64,000 bases of DNA from contig NZ_CP034279.1 of assembly GCF_009739905.1 (NCBI RefSeq), positions 4,526,001 through 4,590,000 on the forward strand. The letters are read 5' to 3'. Source of the stretch: Streptomyces ficellus. Lineage in GTDB: Bacteria; Actinomycetota; Actinomycetes; Streptomycetales; Streptomycetaceae. The notes beneath the pieces are model-generated. The model saw nothing but the letters and a program-made list of their open reading frames with translations, searched no databases and was not told where the DNA came from. Position numbers and translations under genes: made by a program. Positions 61,467 through 64,000 of this stretch are shown here, piece by piece. Each line of letters opens with the position of its first letter. Position 1 is the first letter of the stretch.

Positions 61467-63775
61467 GCAACGACGCGGCCACCGCCATCCCGGCGGTCGA
61501 CGGCCCCCAAGGGCCCGCGCAGGAGCAGCCGGTCCACGGGCTCGGCGCGTCCCTCCCGCCCGCCGACGCCCGCGCCAAGACGGAGGGCACCTTCCCGTAC
61601 GCCTCCGACCTGTGGGCCGAGGGCCTGCTGTGGGCGGCCGTCCTGCGCTCCCCACACGCGCACGCGCGCGTGCTCTCGATCGACACCACGGCCGCGGCCG
61701 AGATGCCCGGCGTGCGGGTCGTGGTGACCCACGCGGACGTGCCCGGCGAGGCGACGTACGGCCGCACGGTCGCCGACCGTCCCGTCTTCGCCTCCGACCT
61801 CGTGCGCCACCACGGCGAGGCCATCGCCGCGGTCGCGGCCGACCACCCGGACACCGCCCGCCTGGCCGCCGCCGCCATCGCCGTCGAGTACGAACTCCTC
61901 GACCCCGTCACCGACCCCGAGAAGGCCTTCGCCGCCCCGCCGCTCCACCCGGACGGCAACCTGATCCGCCACATCCCGCTGCGCTACGGCGACCCCGACG
62001 CGGCCGGCGAGGTCGTCGTGGAGGGCCTCTACCGCATCGGCCGGCAGGACCCCGCGCCGATCGGCGCCGAGGCCGGGCTCGCCGTGCCCCGCCCGGACGG
62101 CGGCGTCGACATCTACACCGCCTCCACCGACCCGCACACCGACCGCGACCTGGCCGCCGCGTGCTTCGGGCTCAGCCCCGAACAGGTCAAGGTCGTCGTC
62201 ACCGGTGTCCCCGGCGCCACCGGCGACCGCGAGGACCCCGGCTTCCAGATCCCGCTCGGCCTCCTCGCCCTGCGCACCGGCTGCCCCGTCAAACTGGCCG
62301 CCACCCGCGAGGAGTCCTTCCTCGGCCACCCGCACCGCCACCCCACCCTCCTGCGCTACCGCCACCACGCGGACGCGGAGGGCCGCCTGGTCAAGGTCGA
62401 GGCGCAGATCCTGCTGGACGCCGGCGCCTACGCCGAGGCGTCCTCCGAGTCGCTCGCCGCCGCCGTCGCCTTCGCCTGCGGCCCGTACGTCGTCCCGCAC
62501 GCGTTCGTCGAGGGCTGGGCGGTACGCACCAACAACCCGCCCTCGGGGCACGTCCGCGGCGAGGGCGCCATGCAGGTCTGCGCCGCCTACGAGGCCCAGA
62601 TGGACAAGCTCGCCGCGCGGCTGGGCGTCGACCCCGCCGAGCTGCGCCTGCGCAACGCGCTCGCCACCGGCGACATCCTGCCCACCGGTCAGACGGTCAC
62701 CTGCCCGGCGCCCGTCGCGGAACTCCTCCAGGCCGTCCGCGACTTCCCCCTCCCCGCCCTGCCCAAGGACGCCCCGGAGGACGACTGGCTGCTCCCCGGC
62801 GGCCCGGAGGGCGCGGGCGAGCCCGGCGCCGTACGCCGGGGCGTGGGGTACGCGCTGGGCATGGTCCACATGCTGGGGGCGGAGGGCACCGACGAGGTCT
62901 CCACGGCCACCGTCAAGGTCCACGACGGCATCGCCACCGTCATCTGCGCGGCCGTCGAGACCGGCCAGGGCTTCTCCACCCTGGCCCGCCAGATCGTCCA
63001 GGACACCCTGGGCATCGACGAGGTCCACGTCGCCTCCGTCGACACCGACCAGCCCCCGGCCGGCCCGGCGACCCACGGCCGGCACACCTGGGTGTCGGGC
63101 GGGGCGGTGGAACGCGCGGCGAAGATGGTGCGCACCCAGCTCCTCCAGCCGCTGGCGCACAAGTTCGGCATGTCCACCGAGCTGCTCCAGATCACCGACG
63201 GCAAGATCACGTCGTACGACGGGGTGCTGTCCACCACCGTCATGGAGGCCCTGGAGGGCAAGGAACTCTGGGCGACCGCCCAGTGCCGCCCCCACCCCAC
63301 CGAGCCCCTCGACGAGGCGGGCCAGGGCGACGCGTTCGTCGGCCTCGCCTTCTGCGCCATCCGCGCGGTCGTCGACGTCGACATCGAACTCGGATCGGTC
63401 CGCGTCGTGGAGATGGCCGTGGCACAGGACGTCGGGCGCGTCCTGAACCCCGCCCAGCTCGCCACCCGCATCGAGGCGGGCGTCACCCAGGGCGTCGGCG
63501 CGGCCCTCACCGAGAACCTCCGCACCGCCCGCGGCCTGGTCCGCCACCCCGACCTCACCGGCTACGCGCTCCCCACCTCGCTGGACGCGCCGGACATCCG
63601 CATCGTCAAGCTGGTCGAGGAACGCGACGTGGTCGCCCCCTTCGGCGCCAAGGCCGCGAGCGCCGTCCCGGTGGTCACCTCCCCGGCCGCGGTCGCCTCC
63701 GCCGTCCGCTCCGCCACCGGCCGCCCCGTCAACCGCCTCCCCATCCGCCCCCAGGCGGCGGTCGCGGCGCCGTAG
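61463..63775 (+). CDS. Xanthine dehydrogenase-like molybdopterin subunit lacking the catalytic Glu
   Basis: 770-aa protein of the XDH large-subunit (Ald_Xan_dh_C) family. The overall fold is preserved (FPYASDLWAEGLLWAAVLRSPHAHARV; VVEMAVAQDVGRVLNPAQL). Three signatures are changed. The GGxFGGK loop reads PGATGDRED near 249-256. The RGFGxxQ loop reads RGEGAMQ at 365-371. The GVGE segment with the catalytic Glu reads FGAKAASAVP at 727-736, with Ala at the Glu position. It may be inactive, or bind the cofactor differently, or have other chemistry. GTG at 61463 overlaps the previous gene (GTGA). Confidence 0.87.
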   Translation: MSNDAATAIPAVDGPQGPAQEQPVHGLGASLPPADARAKTEGTFPYASDLWAEGLLWAAVLRSPHAHARVLSIDTTAAAEMPGVRVVVTHADVPGEATYGRTVADRPVFASDLVRHHGEAIAAVAADHPDTARLAAAAIAVEYELLDPVTDPEKAFAAPPLHPDGNLIRHIPLRYGDPDAAGEVVVEGLYRIGRQDPAPIGAEAGLAVPRPDGGVDIYTASTDPHTDRDLAAACFGLSPEQVKVVVTGVPGATGDREDPGFQIPLGLLALRTGCPVKLAATREESFLGHPHRHPTLLRYRHHADAEGRLVKVEAQILLDAGAYAEASSESLAAAVAFACGPYVVPHAFVEGWAVRTNNPPSGHVRGEGAMQVCAAYEAQMDKLAARLGVDPAELRLRNALATGDILPTGQTVTCPAPVAELLQAVRDFPLPALPKDAPEDDWLLPGGPEGAGEPGAVRRGVGYALGMVHMLGAEGTDEVSTATVKVHDGIATVICAAVETGQGFSTLARQIVQDTLGIDEVHVASVDTDQPPAGPATHGRHTWVSGGAVERAAKMVRTQLLQPLAHKFGMSTELLQITDGKITSYDGVLSTTVMEALEGKELWATAQCRPHPTEPLDEAGQGDAFVGLAFCAIRAVVDVDIELGSVRVVEMAVAQDVGRVLNPAQLATRIEAGVTQGVGAALTENLRTARGLVRHPDLTGYALPTSLDAPDIRIVKLVEERDVVAPFGAKAASAVPVVTSPAAVASAVRSATGRPVNRLPIRPQAAVAAP

Positions 63776-63814
63776 GACCCCTCGCGCGGCGCCCATGCGG
63801 CGGCGACGACCCGG

Positions 63815-63847
63815 TGGTACTACTTTGACCCCATCAAAGTAGTACCA
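63815..63847. promoter_or_regulatory. Perfect 14-bp inverted repeat, probable operator of the RHH gene
   Basis: 63815-63828 (tggtactactttga) and 63834-63847 are exact reverse complements with a 5-base spacer. The repeat contains TTTGACC and ends 7 bp before the ATG at 63855, so a bound dimer pair would block the promoter. Autoregulation by the RHH product is the obvious model. Confidence 0.75.
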
Positions 63848-63854
63848 TTCTGGT

Positions 63855-64000
63855 ATGGCCATGAACCTGCGTCTCCGCGACGACCAGACCGATGCCCTGA
63901 AGCAGCGCGCCGAGGAGGAGGGCCTCAGCATGCACGCCATAGTCCTCCGGGCGGTCGACGACTACCTGTCGCGCACCGCTCAGGAAGCCCTGGTGCGCAA
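63855..64000 (+). CDS. Ribbon-helix-helix (CopG/antitoxin-like) protein, 3' truncated
   Basis: The first 48 codons are visible: MAMNLRLRDDQTDALKQRAE, then EGLSMHAIVLRAVDDYLSRTAQEAL. This is a beta-strand followed by two helices, as in MetJ/Arc/CopG-type DNA-binding antitoxins. The ATG could be 63855 or 63861. The upstream perfect inverted repeat fits self-repression. A toxin gene would be expected next, beyond the window; without it a toxin-antitoxin pair is only a guess. Confidence 0.8.
   Translation, partial: MAMNLRLRDDQTDALKQRAEEEGLSMHAIVLRAVDDYLSRTAQEALVR

Noticed and set aside
63855-64000. Complete toxin-antitoxin system
   Set aside because: Only the first 48 codons of an RHH protein are visible; no toxin gene can be seen, so the pair is not claimed.

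Overview
The window is a gene-dense, very GC-rich actinobacterial chromosome segment, almost certainly from a Streptomyces. Evidence for this: strong G/C third-position bias, GTG/TTG starts, matAB-type aggregation genes, a sigU/anti-sigma pair, an nnaR-narK nitrate unit, tandem PkaA/PkaB-type kinases, and conserved neighbours (prfB, ftsEX, an S41 protease, smpB, ssrA, HU, murA). From memory the order resembles the SCO2940-SCO2990 region of S. coelicolor; I could not run that comparison. It is a core region: I see no insertion sequence, integrase, CRISPR array, rRNA or ordinary tRNA.

Layout. 1-6 kb: a truncated TetR regulator, rfbC, small stress and membrane proteins, and the translationally coupled dTDP-rhamnose operon rfbA-rfbB-rfbD on the minus strand. 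6-15.6 kb: envelope glycopolymer genes. These are a GT-C membrane glycosyltransferase, a polyprenyl-phosphate-type GT2 fused to a methyltransferase, an SMR-type flippase-like protein, and three large GT2 / CDP-glycerol-type polymerases (teichoic-acid-like). 15.7-19.3 kb: a carbohydrate ABC transporter, one of whose permeases has a large insert. 19.5-26.3 kb: an FHA-FtsK-like ATPase divergent from two Ser/Thr kinases. 26.3-33.4 kb: prfB, an LAETG surface protein with twelve 10-residue repeats, ftsE-ftsX, an S41 protease, smpB and ssrA (tmRNA).

33.4-41.5 kb: a membrane protein, a divergent MFS/LysR pair, and a three-gene operon for an aggregation exopolysaccharide (matA-like, matB deacetylase-synthase, acyltransferase). 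41.5-44.2 kb: narK and nnaR, each preceded by GlnR-like operator sequences. 44.4-48.9 kb: a CGNR zinc-finger protein, sigU, its anti-sigma factor, and a HelD-family helicase. 49-54 kb: ACT-malic enzyme, HU protein, murA, a YqgE-family protein and a DUF3039 protein. 54-59 kb: a second sugar ABC transporter followed by a cytoplasmic GH20 beta-N-acetylhexosaminidase, with a DasR-like operator in front. 59.4-63.8 kb: a three-subunit xanthine dehydrogenase-like enzyme whose large subunit lacks the catalytic glutamate and two other signature motifs. The window ends in a ribbon-helix-helix gene behind a perfect 14-bp inverted repeat.

The main themes are cell-envelope polymer synthesis, hyphal growth and division, trans-translation, and nitrogen and amino-sugar assimilation. 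The strongest points for follow-up are the degenerate XDH-like complex, the paired GlnR-like sites at narK/nnaR, the DasR-like site at the hexosaminidase operon, the three-gene lipid-linked-sugar module, and the insert-bearing MalF-type permease.
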